From Flammula alnicola (Eukaryota > Basidiomycota > Agaricomycetes > Agaricales > Strophariaceae): 64,000 nucleotides of DNA. The stretch lies in contig JADNRV010000095.1 in NCBI GenBank assembly GCA_015499995.1, positions 62,001 through 126,000 on the forward strand. Reading direction: 5' to 3'. The position numbers and the translations under genes were made by a program. Position 1 is the first letter of the stretch; each line of letters begins with the position of its first letter. The notes under the pieces were generated by a model. It was not told the DNA's origin and ran no database searches. It was given only the letters and a program-made list of their open reading frames with translations. Shown one piece after another: positions 45,754 to 58,623 of this stretch.

Positions 45754-46168
45754 TTACTGTCCAACACCATCACCACTGGCGCTGGGTAAGGGTGGGCAGC
45801 AGTGAAACCCGGTGGGGCCTGTGGGTTGAACGAAAGGACATTTAGGGGTAGCGAGAAAGAGATGGCAGGGTGGCACTTACATTGTATATCCTGGAAGTGG
45901 TACATTCGGAGGAGAAAGGGGAGAGAAGGCGTCGTTCAGTAAGTATATAAATTCATTGACTCTATGACAATTAGAGATGGAAACGTACTTGATCGCCCCC
46001 ACCTGTATGCCGTCAACAAATGTGTCAGAGCATGCAGAGCAACAGCAGGGATTGAGTTGACGTACAGATGAAGATTGGTAAACCACCCTGAGGGTTGGGC
46101 ACTGCAAACGCCACTTGGGAGAAGAACGCGAGCGACGCAGCTCCCAATGTGAAGATGGAGAACTTCAT
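45754..46168 (-). CDS. small secreted Cys-containing peptide, four exons
   Basis: Exons 46168-46084, 46002-45989 (14 bases), 45890-45881 (10 bases) and 45818-45754 join in frame to 58 codons. A clear signal peptide (MKFSIFTLGAASLAFFSQVAFA) is followed by VPNPQGGGGD and a Cys cluster CPTGFHCC. The mature peptide would be about 35 residues with three cysteines. No family name is certain; similar short CPxGFxCC proteins are common secreted products in mushrooms. Two micro-exons make it easy to miss. It is likely secreted; function unknown. Confidence 0.6.
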
Positions 46169-47294
46169 GATGTATGAATAGTAGTGGACTTGGAAAGGAT
46201 AAAACACTGGTGGTTTGATTCTGGGGTCTGGAGATGGTACACTCGCAAGATTTATGCGTCGAAAGTTGAACTAAAAATAGCGTATAACTATGCCGTCCTG
46301 ACGAACCTGACTGCGGTATGTAGAGAGCCCCACTTGGGACCCCATATTGATTTTGATTCTGATTTTGAGCATTCGGCATCGATTCATATCAAGGGTTCTC
46401 AGGAATTTCCGTGTTCTTTCTCCATATAACGGTCTCCATACTACGTAGTGTTTTTTTCTACTTGCGAATATACCGGCGAGTGGGGTTCCATTGAGACACC
46501 TCATAACACATTTCAGACAGGCCACGCGGGAGAAAAACAGGCCGAGTTTCGCATTTTGACGCTCGTGTCTCCCTCGTCTAGCAGCAACTTGAAGGGATAT
46601 AAATTTCTCGGTTCCGACACCTGTGTCAGTGATATGTATCAGCGTTTTAGATCCTCATGGATACCACGTGTTGACGCCTTGTGAGATCGAGTGTGAAAGT
46701 GCCCACAAAGAACGTCAAAACCCAGGGACAGTACAAAGAACAGGAATCGGCCCGCTCTTGTCTGCATTGCGGGTTCGCGCCGGGAGCGAACGATTTGGAT
46801 TACGACGGCGTAATACGCGTATTTAACTCCAGTTTGTTGAGGTTGCTGACAGATTATGCACATCTAACGCACTGGATAGTGATCAGTGAAGCAAAAATAG
46901 AGCTGCTTAGCCGCTGAGCACTTTCATAATGTCGGTGGCTCCGGAACATATATATTAACCACCTCCATTGTCTCTCATAGCCCAAGGAATGCGGTGGTAT
47001 TGATTGCAGCGAAAAATTAGAGAATGTAACGCCAAGATCAGGTGATTATAACAGACATCCGAGCACCGATGGCGAGGAAAGATGGTATGAGGATACTTAG
47101 AAGTAGACAGCGGAGCGCCAGGCGCTAGTGGCGAACATGAGATCTTGTTACAATAATTACCGACTGAGAGTCAAAGCAAACTCGATTGACAAATGAGAAC
47201 CGAGCGATTAATTAAAGGAACACACAATTCCTTCCAACCTTACCAAACGGTGACGCATAAATTAATTGAACCCTGAGGGCAATCTGAGTGATAT
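46169..47294. other. no gene assigned
   Basis: Short open frames only (for example 46448-46917). A TATA-like motif could serve the secreted peptide gene at the left. Nothing else is supported. Confidence 0.35.
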
Positions 47295-48958
47295 TCAAAT
47301 ACCTTCGACCCATTGCCCTTCCTCTTCTTCTAAACGGTATTTCCACCTTGATCCTATATTACCGATATCCTCATCCCAGACAGCCAACTCCACCGGAAGG
47401 TTTATGTCCCTGGATTTTGCTACGATCGGTGCATATCTGTGAGCTACGTCTTTGTTCACGTAGAAGATTACACGAAAAGGAGCGCGATATATGCCTCGAG
47501 ATTCTCCGCTGGATGACCTTGTGGATGACCTTGATGCAAGGAATTCGCCAAAGGCTCCATCACGCATGAAATCGAATTCGCGATCCTTTCGGATATCGAG
47601 GGAGAGAGTCTGCAGGTGAGGTAGCAGTGAAAATTGGGAATTTATCTGACACTGGTTGAGTCCATCAAAGAATTTTTGAAGGTCGAGACAATCTTGAATA
47701 TCGAGCACTTCGAGGTCGGGTAATTGCAAAAGAAAATTTCCGAGGATAAATTTATCCACGGAGGTATACGAGTCGAAGAAGAGGGATAGGCGACGAATAC
47801 CAGATATCTGTTTGAGCGCATTATGATCGTCATCCTCAAACTCAAATGTAAACAAGGATTGATGGAAAGACCCGAGCCGGAGAGTTGTCAATAATGGGAG
47901 GTCTAGACAACGGAATATGCGGAGATCAATGTGATGCTGACTAGTAAGTACGATGGTGAGCGTGGATAGTGATGAGAGAGTGAGGGTTGTCGCAACAGGA
48001 TTTTCGAATTGCGGGGCAGGAAACGTCCATCCAGGTTGTTTACAGTGAAATACGGCACCTTCGAGATTTGGACACGCTGTGAGAATTCGTAGCAATGTCC
48101 GATAGCCTGCGACACATGCCGTAAGGTGAGTGAGCTGGTGGTAGGTTTGGTCTGAGATAATGTCGATAGGAGAAGAGCGGAATTCGTGGACATAGTGGTC
48201 CACGGCGAGTCTTCGAAGATTAGGAGCAAAGGAGGATAGTACGCTAATGTTTCCTCGATCATCCGCGTCTTGAAGTGTAAGGCACTGTAAATCCTCCAAA
48301 CGATAATCCCATATCCCTCGAAGCATATGTGGGGAAATACCCTCCAAGTGATAAATTTTGTGGGAATATTTTCGTAGGACGTCTGTTTTGAGTCGCATGC
48401 AGGCCTGACAGGGCGATGTGGAAGGTTTATGGGTATCTCGGACGCGAAGAACAATCGGACGTGCTCCCGCACGCTCCAGCCATTCATCAATCATAGCCCA
48501 AAAGAAATCCTTGTCCCACTCGGGCCCGATGTGTATCATCAAAGACGACCACAATCGAGACAACTGCATCGCCGTGTCTCTCCACGCAGATGAGACCCAA
48601 CACAGACGTAGGACTGCCAGGTTGCGGTGTTCCGTGATTTCGTGTGGTATGCTCGCCAGGAATATGTCGCGAAGGACTTCCGGTGGTAGGTCCTCGATCG
48701 TCGTAATAGGCCCAGGAGGCAAAGGAGGCAAAGGATGCCTCTCCTCAGACCTGAATGGAGATAACGCAATCGATTGTCCTGTGCTTGATGTAAAGCGCCT
48801 TAAGGACTCTTTTGCGAAGGGAATTGCTTTTGCGAGGAACAGTGAGGCACGAGTAGTAGTTGACTGATTCAGAAAAGGTGTAGCGGTTAACAATCAATTT
48901 GTGAAATGCAAGCCGCTGAATGCTCGCCACTTGGAGCTATGCATACGTTACTTACCAT
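47295..48958 (-). CDS. F-box protein of the expanded agaric family
   Basis: One long exon (48863-47295) encodes an F-box (TIEDLPPEVLRDIFLASIPHE, then VSSAWRDTAMQLSRLW) followed by about 400 residues of leucine-rich, irregularly repeated sequence (LRRLAVDHYV, LTHLTACVAGY, LPDLEVLDIQDC). F-box proteins bind Skp1 and present substrates to a ubiquitin ligase; the C-terminal part chooses the target, here unknown. The long frame lacks a Met before the F-box. I propose that the ATG is a separate three-base coding exon (48958-48956) spliced by GTAAGT...AATCAG (48955-48864) onto STTTRAS, giving 523 residues. Confidence 0.82.
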
Positions 48959-51900
48959 GTATAGAGAATACAATTCAACAGGAAGCGGAGTAGCACTGGT
49001 GCCGGTGAATATTTGAACATATGGTGACAAGCTTATCTCTCGTCGTTGAGCGATAGCAGTGTGAACCGAACATATAATTGAATCTCCGCCTGGGAGAGAT
49101 TAGATTAGATTAAAACAGCGTGGCTATGCAAGGGCTAGGGTTTGGCTAAGGTCAACCTTTCCTGCGACACTATACTAACTATATCGAACGGAGTTGCTTC
49201 GAGGCGTTCCACAAGACACACATCCCACTAGCGGTTCGATTGAATTTGTTGTAACTTAAGCGAAACCCTAACTAGAACCACGACTCAAGCTGCATCAGCA
49301 ATCTTACAATTTACTTTTTCACTTTTTCTCACTTTTCAGCTTATTGCGGCGTTTTCACAAGTCAAAAGTGAAAAAGTTCAGAAAGCTATGTACGTATTAA
49401 AAATACTGGCAGATAAATACCCGAATGGGCGAAGAAACCTAGGAAATGGTTGATCGGATTATATAGTTGCTAATATGCGCACGGACCAATTTGTAATGAT
49501 CGAACATTCAAGCTCCGCTGTCCACACTAACTTGCCACCTCACTCCTACTTACGACGTCCACCTCTCTGCACCACTTGTCCCCGTCCGACAACGACAACG
49601 ACAGCACCCACTCCGTTTACCACAAAGCTAGGAGAATGCCGCGTGGCTGTATGCATCCAGGACGACACGCATGTCTGCCCGTCGCCGCTGTCGGTCACTG
49701 ACAATAAGCCAAACGGCGACGAAACACAACAAGAACGCGACAGGGTGCGGCAAGGATCGGTGGCCCGATGTGGAACACCAGGTGAGTCTCCCCGTATGAT
49801 GTCGCTGGCCTCCACAACACCATTTTCGCACAGGTAATAGATTGTTGTAGTCCCGCATAATTTCGTGCTTGATCTCGGATTTATAATTTCATACATATAG
49901 TGACTTAAAGCCTGTATATAAATTCCGTAGTAGCTTTCTTCGCTTTTCGTAGCTTTCTGTAGCTTTTTTGACTTGTTATTTCATTTGAGAGATCTGAGCA
50001 ATAGCCCGCTTTTTCGGAAAAGGTACCTGGCTTTTTTGACTTGTTACTTTGACGCTTTTTTAAGCTTTTTTCACTTGTACAACCGCAAAAAAGCTATTTG
50101 TTAGAATACTGATGTGCTGACTATTATCTATCTCAAGCGGCTAATTGTCCGCCCTTTAGATCTAAATGTCATAGGGGAGCTTAAAGTCAGACATCCGACT
50201 TATGTCGGCCTGCAGACCTCTCAGATAGGCTGAAAACCAAAACCAGAGTCTAAGTCGGCCGCGGTATCGCAGTCGAAAGCTCTCTCGCGTAATGTGTATT
50301 CGAGGCCTGAGCTTTGCTCATAAAATAATCAAAGAGACGGTACAAGAATAATCTCTTAATGTTGGAGCGAACGCGAGGAGTAAACCGATGCGAGTGCGCT
50401 TGAGCTGCAGGCAAGCTACAAGTGATCAGTGATCAAGGAAAGGTCACCCTACCAGTTCGCTAATAGTAATACAGTGCGGATCGGATTTTCCCGAACAAAT
50501 TCAAGGTCAGAGGGAGGCGAGTTCTTTTTTTCTTCCTTCCTTACCTCTACGATTTGTTGCCTTTTTGCTATATATTGTTCACATCAGGATTTCTCGAGGA
50601 TTTTCATTCAGAATCTTTGTCCTGTCTTTGCCTCAGGTCGTTGAGCACTTGAGCTGTCGCATTGCAATTTCGCCATTCGAGCTGTGATATTCTTGCGCAT
50701 ATATCAGCCCATTCCGACTCGGATGTTGTGCCGTGGCTGACAGTAATGCGGGCGTGCACATTCAGTTCCTACATGCAAGTTATAGTAAATCTGAATGGTG
50801 TGGGTACTAGGATAAGGTCTGTCATCCAGCTCCTGCCTTATTCGACCTCTCCTTGATATCATTCCGTGTAGAGTCAATGCTCTTAGGCTTGCCAGGTGTT
50901 CTCATCTCGTAGAAAACGTACGAGATCGAGCCCGCTAGATTCTCATAACTTGTAATCTCAATTATAGGATCCTCGCTTTAGGGTCTGTATGATCGTAGTA
51001 TATCGTGCGATACACCTTTGTTAGAGTAGATCGGGACAGAATGATACTGCGCATATTTCAATTTCATCTCTCTACATAAAACACACATTGTATTGTATAG
51101 ATATGGCGAGCAGGAGACGTGAGATCGTGATGAGAACCACCAATTGAAATTGTATCGCACTTGACTGAGACCTGTACTCGTACAAGAGAAGTGTCAAGTA
51201 AAAGAAAGACAACAACGCTTGGCATCAACTTGTCGTCAGAGGTCCGAGCACATTTCTGTCCATTCGGCCATATATCGCATAGATGTTTCTCTGTAGGATG
51301 GGTAGTAAGTGAACTGGCTGGAGGAAATAATCGCCGTACCTCATTGTACGCAATCACTTTGTTATTTAACTCGTACCAGCTGCGGGTTGCGTATCGAAAA
51401 GTTGCGTATTGAAAAGTAATCCAGCCAGCAGTAGCAACATCCTTCTCACCGGCATCTATTTCAAGACTTCTGCTGAGTCTGATGCGAATCAGTGGGCGCC
51501 GCTGAGGCGCCGCCGCGCAAGTCGGGCACATCGAAGAAGTTTGATCGGAGATTGAACGGAAGAGAAATTCATCCCGCGAGCGCGAGGAAGGCCGGGACAT
51601 TGAGGGCCGAGCCGAGCTGGATTCTTGGAATTGGATGTCGTCGTTCATGGCCTTAAGAAGGCTGCAGGCTGTACTTCTCTTCTTCTGAATCTTGAGAGTA
51701 ACTGAGCTGTGCCGGGAAATAATGGGCCATGGCGAAGCGCACATCAGCTTCAAGTTGATATTTCTCGGATTCAAACATCTTCGAAGCTGATTAGTAAGTA
51801 GGCCATCAGTTAAGTATATCCAAAATATAGAGGGCGTATATCAGTGACCTTGTCTGGTCCTTAGCAGTTAACGAGAATGAAATCCTTCTTTTGTTTGACC

Positions 51901-53327
51901 ACCAATCGCACGAAGCTGACATATCGTTAATAGAGTGTGTGTGCACTCAGTAGCGAGAGCTCTGTCTTGGGAAATGAGTTGGAACTCAAGTATGACCATA
52001 TCAGTAACGACATTGATTGGTACCATAGCCTCGTTCATTTCAAAGTTCAAGGTCCTTGTGCTCAACCGTTGTACCACTATGCCTGAACCTCTATATGCCT
52101 CGGAGTCTTATAAGTTACAATGAAGGTATACAACTATTCTCCGGATTTTAACAGTTAACTTTTAGCATAGAACAATCATTTCATGTGTAGCTCGAAGCAC
52201 GTTCAGATCTAATCGCCAGTCTCGGGGACAGCAGAGGCATGATCATCTCGGTTACCAGTCACGGTATCGGGGGAGCAGCCAGCGCCCAGCGCCCGTTCAA
52301 GCAAGCGAAATATCCGATCGCCGAACTTTAGCAAGGGATTCGTAGTTACTTATAATTACCTGAATAAACGGGTTGCTTACCTTTCCCCAACACTGTTGCA
52401 TGAATGCTCATTGTGATCTTCAGACATCCATAGCACCGGTTTGCTCTTTCACTTACGATTTCCGAGGGATATAATAAATACCATGGTCAATTAAACCTGA
52501 AGTATGTCCGTTGAAAGGTTCTATCACAAACCATTACAACTACTCACTCTCACGATTAACGAAACAATGGCATCAATATGAATTGACTGACAGGAAGAAA
52601 TATAAAACGCCAAGGCCATGTGGATCCTGACGCTCGCAGCCATTCATTAATATTCATTGTTCGCTTGTCAGATCCCACTTCTTACAATGATTTGGGGGAC
52701 TGTCGAGTCTAAGTCTTGAAATAGAAGATGATACTTATTTTAATAATGAAAAAGTTGGTCGATAGAAGAACACTGAGCCGGGAAGCAGTACCCCTCAGAG
52801 GTTGAGACGGCGTTTCACTCAGACGCCCTGCAGGAGCATCGCACAAATTTAGCCTTGTACATATTTTGTTTTCCCACGTCGGAACTCTCCGGGGACGTCA
52901 TCCTTTGCTCAGAAATGTACTCTTTCCCAAACTCAATCCACATTATTTCTGCTCCTCTAACCAGAACGCGCCTCCTGGGTCATTTCTCCGCCTTTTTTCA
53001 TTGGGCGCTATGGAGTCGCGCTCTACTGTCGAAAGCTCCATCCCCTATCTGCCGCCAATCCGTTTTTCTCGCTAACAATTGACAATCGTCATCTGTCTAT
53101 CCTATCCTATCTTTGGCTCGCATGTTCCGAGTCCTCGTCTCCTCAATTCTGGGGAAGTCTATAGTTATGTGGCTTCTTGAAGGCTACCACGTTCCAGGGT
53201 TAAAAATAACCAAGTCATCTTAAGTGGGCTTAGAAGGTTTCTTCTAAGTTGACGATACATATAAGGGGGTTAGGCGACGTCGCAAGTTCTCTTCATTCAA
53301 TTCAGCTTCACCTTTCGTTCTTCTGTC
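48959..53327. other. long gene-poor stretch
   Basis: No recognisable protein in more than 4 kb. Poly-T/poly-A blocks with CTTTTTCAC and AAGTCAAAAAAGC words occur at 49305-49390 and in inverse form at 49920-50100, which could be the ends of an old 0.8-kb inverted-repeat element. A minus-strand open frame at 51064-51774 (SSARPSMSRPSSRSRDEFLF) may hold a real exon but I cannot place it. Confidence 0.35.
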
Positions 53328-55350
53328 ATGGCTGTTGATATCCCGAGAACGTTTGGTGCCCTTCTTATTGGAGGGGTCACTGCGTCCTTGTTGGTATTTT
53401 CTCAGGCTTCGACCCCAGATATCTCTAACTGACTTTTTATTCTTTTTTACATAGGTTGTCCGGTTTGGTGGTCGTTCAAATCGTTATATACTTCAAGCTA
53501 TATCCTGGTGATCTCACTTATTTGAAGGCTCTCGTATGTCGTCGACATTCATTCGCATCTTTGCTTGATGTTGACATTATTTTTGCTCATCTAGGTCCTA
53601 GCCGTCTGGTATGTTATCTCCTCAACATTTCGCATGATTCATCCCGGACGCCTTCTAGGTTCCTAGACACCTTCCATACCGCACTGATATGGTCGGGACT
53701 TTGGAACTACCTAATAAGCAATTACGGAGCTCGGAACTTTGGCAATAACATCCCTTGGTAAGATTTTTTTCACCGTTGTCGCACTATTCGCTTTTGTTGA
53801 TGCCATACTATTACAGGAATATCGCGGTTCGTTTTCGTACCTAGTTCTACCCACCACTGGTCGCAGAGTTGATCATAATACTCACATTTTCCAGTTTTCG
53901 GTCGTTACGACTGTGAGTACCCTTTGATTTATCGAGCAGCACAACACTCACTCATTTTGTACCATGATTAAAGGCTATTCTCACTTTCTTCGTTCATATG
54001 TAGGCTTCTTTTTTCCTCCTCTTCTTCCCTGCTCGGCGGTTAACGAGTTCGCAACCGATAAAGATTCTTTGCACATCGCATTTTCATGCGTAAGTCTACA
54101 CCCACCTGCACGTCCCGCTTGCTAATGACGCCAACAGTCAGTCGAAAAAATTACTGGGTAACGGTGCCTATTGTATGTCTACTCTTTCTACTTATGATAC
54201 GCTGGCGTTTGACTCGTAGTGCCAGATTATCCTTGCTACCCTTCGTCTCCGTAAGCCCTCGTTTCATGTGCTTGTCATCATCTCTCAGCTTTGTGTGCTT
54301 ACCTACCAACCTTGAACTACCTAGTTGCAGCATCCGGTGAGTCTCTGCAATGCATCCAAAACTTGTCCTTACATCGGGTGTCGTTCAGTGTCGACCAGCG
54401 AGATGTGCGTCGCGCTGCCTTTCTATTTCAGATTCACATTTTGAATTCCGTTGTTTGCAGGCTACATCTGAAGACGTTCATGAGTTTCAGAGCGGAAGTC
54501 CAAGTAACCATGGGCAAGTCATCATTAAGTTGTTTTACTGACCATTTCGATATTGCAGTGGGTTTTCACCACAGGCCTAGCGCTCTCGAGTGCTGTTGAT
54601 ATCTTGGTGACCGCCTCCCTCTTCATCCTTCTTCACACCAGCAGGACGGGAGCGGCAAAGTCAGTTCTTTTCCCATAATCACATATTGAGGTTGCTCATG
54701 AAATTTCCAATTGTGTTTAGCTTGAACGCTATGATCGACTCACTGATCCGGTTTGCGTTCGAAACTGGCTCTCTGACATGGTGCGTAGTCTTTCGATAAA
54801 CCCCCGCTAATGATGTGACACATATTATGCACTCGCAGCGCCGGCACTGTGATATCCATGATCTGCGTAGGTGTCCTCACAACCCTTCGATTTCTATCCA
54901 TCTCACCAAACTAAACACAGTGGCTATCGATGCCCACTAACCTTATTTGGCTGGGATTGCATTTTGTCATCGGAAAACGTATGCAAAGTTGTATTCAAAA
55001 CATCTACGAACAAAGGCTAACATCGTGGGCTTAAAACAGTCTACGCAAACTCCTTGCTCGTCACGTACGTGTCCAGATCTAAAAACGTGTCTTCGAGGTG
55101 TTATTGAACGTTGCTGTTGTTTATGCGTTGATTTCTAGTCTAAATACGCGAGACCAAATTCGCCGTTCACAGGCTACTGATTACCCGGCCGCTGTGATCG
55201 TCGATACACTTCACCGACGCAGCGTTTATCCGGATCACTTTGCGGTACGCCATACAATTTCCCTTTAGTTAGTGGCAGACGTGAATAAACTGACGATAGG
55301 CCCTCATCGGCTTCACAGCTCTCTGGTGTGCCCGAGTCGAAGGTATCTAA
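53328..55350 (+). CDS. DUF6534-type seven-helix membrane protein, many short exons
   Basis: Exons can be followed from 53328 (PRTFGALLIGGVTASL) through SGLVVVQIVIYFKLYPGDL, a split WFLDTFHTALIWSGLWNYL, RRLTSSQPIKIL, and RKNYWVTVPI. They continue to VFTTGLALSSAVDILVTAS with LHTSRTGAA, SLIRFAFETGSLTCAG, WLSMPTNLIWLGLHFVIGK and LYANSLLVTLNTRDQI. This is the order of the DUF6534 integral membrane family, abundant in Agaricomycetes, with no known ligand; it is receptor-like in topology. There are at least twelve exons with introns of 48-100 bases, and one donor near 53394 (GTTGGT) is needed to keep frame. The exons around 54240-54470 are the least certain. The stop at 55348-55350 is tentative. A TATA-like CATATAAGG is about 70 bases upstream. 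Confidence 0.72.
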
Positions 55351-55990
55351 AGGACGAGTGGTTAGTCTTTCTTTCTTTGTGTGCATTGAAGAATGTAGCT
55401 GATGATTTCGTCCTCCTCGTATGTACACAGCTGGAAGTTAATGTGGAGAGGAGTGTGCATTACGATGGATAGTGCAACGGCCTTCAAGTTCAACAATGTC
55501 CCCCCTAAACACTATACCGTCGTTGACCTCTTAGCTGCGTCTGATAGTACTTGCTGTACTCCGCCCCATGTCCTATTTACTTTATTTATTTTATGCGCTT
55601 TGTATTATGTCTGTTTATGATTCGACCGCATACACGACTATCTAACTATATTCTCTTCGAATTGACGCGGACTGCCATATCTGAGTAGCCGGTACTTAGA
55701 TGAGGACGAGATGCTCGAAGAAACTCAATTCCGCGCACAAGAAATAAATGATATACCTACGTAGGGACTCGGAGCAGTACACGGCCCCTGTTGTTCGGAC
55801 GAAGACTCTGGTGGTCCATGGTTGCCCAATATTCCATTTTCCACAGACAGTTACAGCTGCTCTACCGTTCTCCTTGACAACGGCGATGGGCTCGGAGGAG
55901 GATAGGAAGGCCGGAGTATCCCGAGCAAATCAGAAACGCGGGATCGACCGTTTCCTTTGCTCTCTCCCATCATCTCGCAACTTGACAATC
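55351..55990. other. no gene assigned
   Basis: Short open frames only; the 3' half grades into the dispersed repeat. Confidence 0.35.
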
Positions 55991-56900
55991 GTCTATTCTG
56001 ATTCAACTTTTCATCGTGGCACATCCATACGGCGTGCCTTTACCATTACCGACGTGCTCAACCCTCTTAGTGTTCGCTCGACATCCGCACAGCAGCTGGC
56101 GTCCTAGCGAGCCACTAGCTAACAAGCCGAGCACGAGGCTGCTCGTTGGAAGATACCGAATTGGTCGGTGAGGTACGCATCCCATCTGCGTCTCCTCTCG
56201 CTGCATGTTCACTTTCCTCCTCCTATAAGTGGCTCCAACCAACTTCTGCGATGGCCTAACCCTCGGCTTTGAATCCTGCGTCCTCATCTCTCTATCCCGG
56301 TTGGGCATGCGTTGTCCTATTTGTATGGACCGATCCTGGGTCGATCAATGATATTCGGGTCTCGCAATCGCCTGCGGTGTGCAGAGCCTTGAGCCCAATC
56401 TTGAATCACCGAGTGCGCTGTGCGCTGCCAGGTGCCTTCGCTGTTCTTCTCTCTATAAATTCGAATTCCTCTCGTCCCCCAAATGCACACACCTTCATGC
56501 ACGTACATACGAACACGCATGCGCACACGGCCTGTCCACCTAGAGCTGCAGATTCGGCTCTGAGCACAGTTTGACCCAAGCCGCACGACCCGTCGCTCTC
56601 CATCTGGCTTGGCTAACTATTCCTTTTGCGTGCAGTTTTTGCAGTTCTAATCTGCTCTCCGTGCATACACTACACCGAGTTCTAGTGAGAGCGCCTACTA
56701 ACGTCTTTGACGTCTTCAATTCCTTGCATGCACACTCGCTACCGTCCGCTTCAAACCATGCATGCGCGAGCGAGAGGGAGGGCTGCGGATGTGTTAGTTT
56801 GGCTGCTTTGAATGCTTCAAATCTTCTCGGTCGCTGCTTGGCTAACTGTGCAGTTTTCAATTCCATTTTTCTCCCTTTACGCTGCCCTACGCTACGGGGT
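55990..56900 (+). repeat. degenerate dispersed repeat, copy A
   Basis: Shares ordered words with 62790-64000: ACCGACG...TCAACC, GGAAGATAC...GGTGAGGTAC, GATCCTGGGTCG, ATCTCGCA(A/G)TC, AGAGCTGCAGATT, GAGAGCGCC and TTTGA(T/C)GTC. Identity is patchy, so the copies are old. No protein is evident. Confidence 0.6.
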
Positions 56901-57735
56901 GTTGAATTGAACGGTTTGGACTCTGAGGGCGGTTTGATGGAATGTCCAGGATGGTCTGTCCATCCGTTATTTTTCTATAGAGTATTCACGCCCGGGGCCC
57001 TCTTCTTTCTCGAGTTGGTTTGGGTATGTGAGTTTTTTAGCTTCGGGGGGTTCGTTGTAATGTATGGTGTGCGATGAGGATGAGGATTGAGATGGGTTCG
57101 TGTTGTCTGCATCCAAATTGACCTGTCTCCTTCCAGTGTCCACATATATTTTTCTCCCTTCTTTCGTAGCTACAGTATAGCAATCTCTCGTCTCGTCTCT
57201 TTGAATATGGGCGCATGGGCCATCTGCAATTGATCGAGATTCGAGATCTGCAAAGCGTCGACGCATCGATCCTTGAAGGGACTGGGAGTAATTTACGAAA
57301 AATGTTGGGTTTTCCCGAAACATGTTGAAATGTTCCAACTGAAATCTACTGATGTATACATAAATTGGCGGAATAACTCGAAATTTCACCAGATTCTCGC
57401 AGATCAGACCTCCACCGTCAGATTTTTGGGAAGACGCTTTTCGCTGGGCCGGTGAGTGCGCCTCACCACTTCGCGGTCCTCTTTCGTCTCGCAAGGTAAG
57501 TTATTCACTGATCAAGAAACAATATTGCTTTATGTATAGGTACAGTCTCCACAACACCAGCAGCCGTAAATACTTCAAGTTCGTCATAGGCTAACTTCGA
57601 TATAAACATACATACATAGCACAATCTTCAAAGCGAACCATAGGCAACTATATTTGTGTAAATTTCTCTTCCTGCTGATCATCATCGCCCTGTTTCGACA
57701 CGTTGGTAGCATCATCGGAGAATTGGAGCCAATCC
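56901..57735. other. no gene assigned
   Basis: A minus-strand open frame at 56967-57494 has a protein-like segment (FQLEHFNMFRENPTFFVNYSQ) but no recognisable family. Treated as undetermined. Confidence 0.3.
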
Positions 57736-58623
57736 TCAGAAGTAATTCTGCTCGAGATCGGCTAGCAGCGAAGGTTGAGTAGGGTGCCATCCGAGCGCTT
57801 CCTGAGTTTGTTTGCTCGAGGTCGGATTGTCGATGCCAGCCGGGGTTCCGAGGAAGCCGATATGAGCAACTGCTTCCTCCGGGGTCTTGCTGACGACGGG
57901 AACGTTGAGATGTTTACCGATCACCTGCGCGATGTCGCGGAACGGTACACCTTCCTCCGCAACACCGTGATACCTGACGCCGGCGGAACCCTTCTCGAGC
58001 GCCAGCCTGTACAGACGGGCTGCGTCGACGCGGTGTACAGCAGGCCAGCGGTTGAGGCCTTCGCCGACGTAGGCCGCGGCACCCTTTTCGCGTGCGATAC
58101 TGATAAGAGCCGGTACAAACCCGTGATCCCCCTTGCCATGCACGGTGGGCGAGAGGCGAATTACCGACGAGCGTACGCCTTTCGAGGCGAATGAGAGCGC
58201 CAACTCCTCGGAAGCCAGGCGAAGCGCACCAAGTGTCGCTGGATCGCCCGCGTCTTGTTCCCTTCCGAGCCGGCCTGGGGTGAGTCCCAGGGTGCCAGTG
58301 GTGCCGACGAAGGGGCGGTTCGTGCCCTCGAGCGCAGCGCAGATTGTCTGAATGGCGAGGTAGTCCTTCTTGGCAGAATTGGCGAAGTCGGAGAAGTCGT
58401 GGATAAAGGCAAGGTGGATAACGCCATCTGACTCTGCAGCTCCGCGCTTCAAGGTGTCGAGATCGTCGAGAGAACCACGCAGGACCTCGACACCGAGGGA
58501 TTCGAGCGATTTTGCGGAGGCGTCCGAGCGTGCAAGGCCGACGACTTGGTGTCCAGCAGCAAGGAGATCCTCGACGACAGCAGAGCCGATGAAGCCCGTA
58601 GCGCCAGTAACGAAGACACGCAT
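57736..58623 (-). CDS. NAD(P)-dependent SDR-type oxidoreductase/epimerase-like
   Basis: A single exon of 295 residues. It starts with a Rossmann nucleotide-binding motif (FVTGATGFIGSAVVEDLLAAGHQVVGLARS; GxxGxxG at residues 7-13), followed by VEVLRGSLDDLDTLKRG and DGVIHLAFIHDF, as in extended SDRs and NAD-dependent epimerases. The usual catalytic YxxxK is not evident; RLASEELALSFASKGV stands in its place, as in atypical SDRs. Substrate unknown. It is GC-rich and intronless, unlike its neighbours, and similar proteins are frequent in bacteria, so acquisition by transfer is possible. A TATA-like TATAAAG lies only about 10 bases upstream of the ATG. Cytosolic by sequence. Confidence 0.85.
   Translation of the reverse strand: MRVFVTGATGFIGSAVVEDLLAAGHQVVGLARSDASAKSLESLGVEVLRGSLDDLDTLKRGAAESDGVIHLAFIHDFSDFANSAKKDYLAIQTICAALEGTNRPFVGTTGTLGLTPGRLGREQDAGDPATLGALRLASEELALSFASKGVRSSVIRLSPTVHGKGDHGFVPALISIAREKGAAAYVGEGLNRWPAVHRVDAARLYRLALEKGSAGVRYHGVAEEGVPFRDIAQVIGKHLNVPVVSKTPEEAVAHIGFLGTPAGIDNPTSSKQTQEALGWHPTQPSLLADLEQNYF

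Noticed and set aside
49305..50100. Inverted-repeat element with CTTTTTCAC and AAAAAGC words
   Set aside because: The arms are only loosely alike and T/A-rich; borders and target duplication could not be fixed, so it is only mentioned under the gene-poor stretch.
51064..51774. 236-codon minus-strand frame
   Set aside because: Ser/Arg-rich start but no recognisable family; probable splice sites give inconsistent frames.
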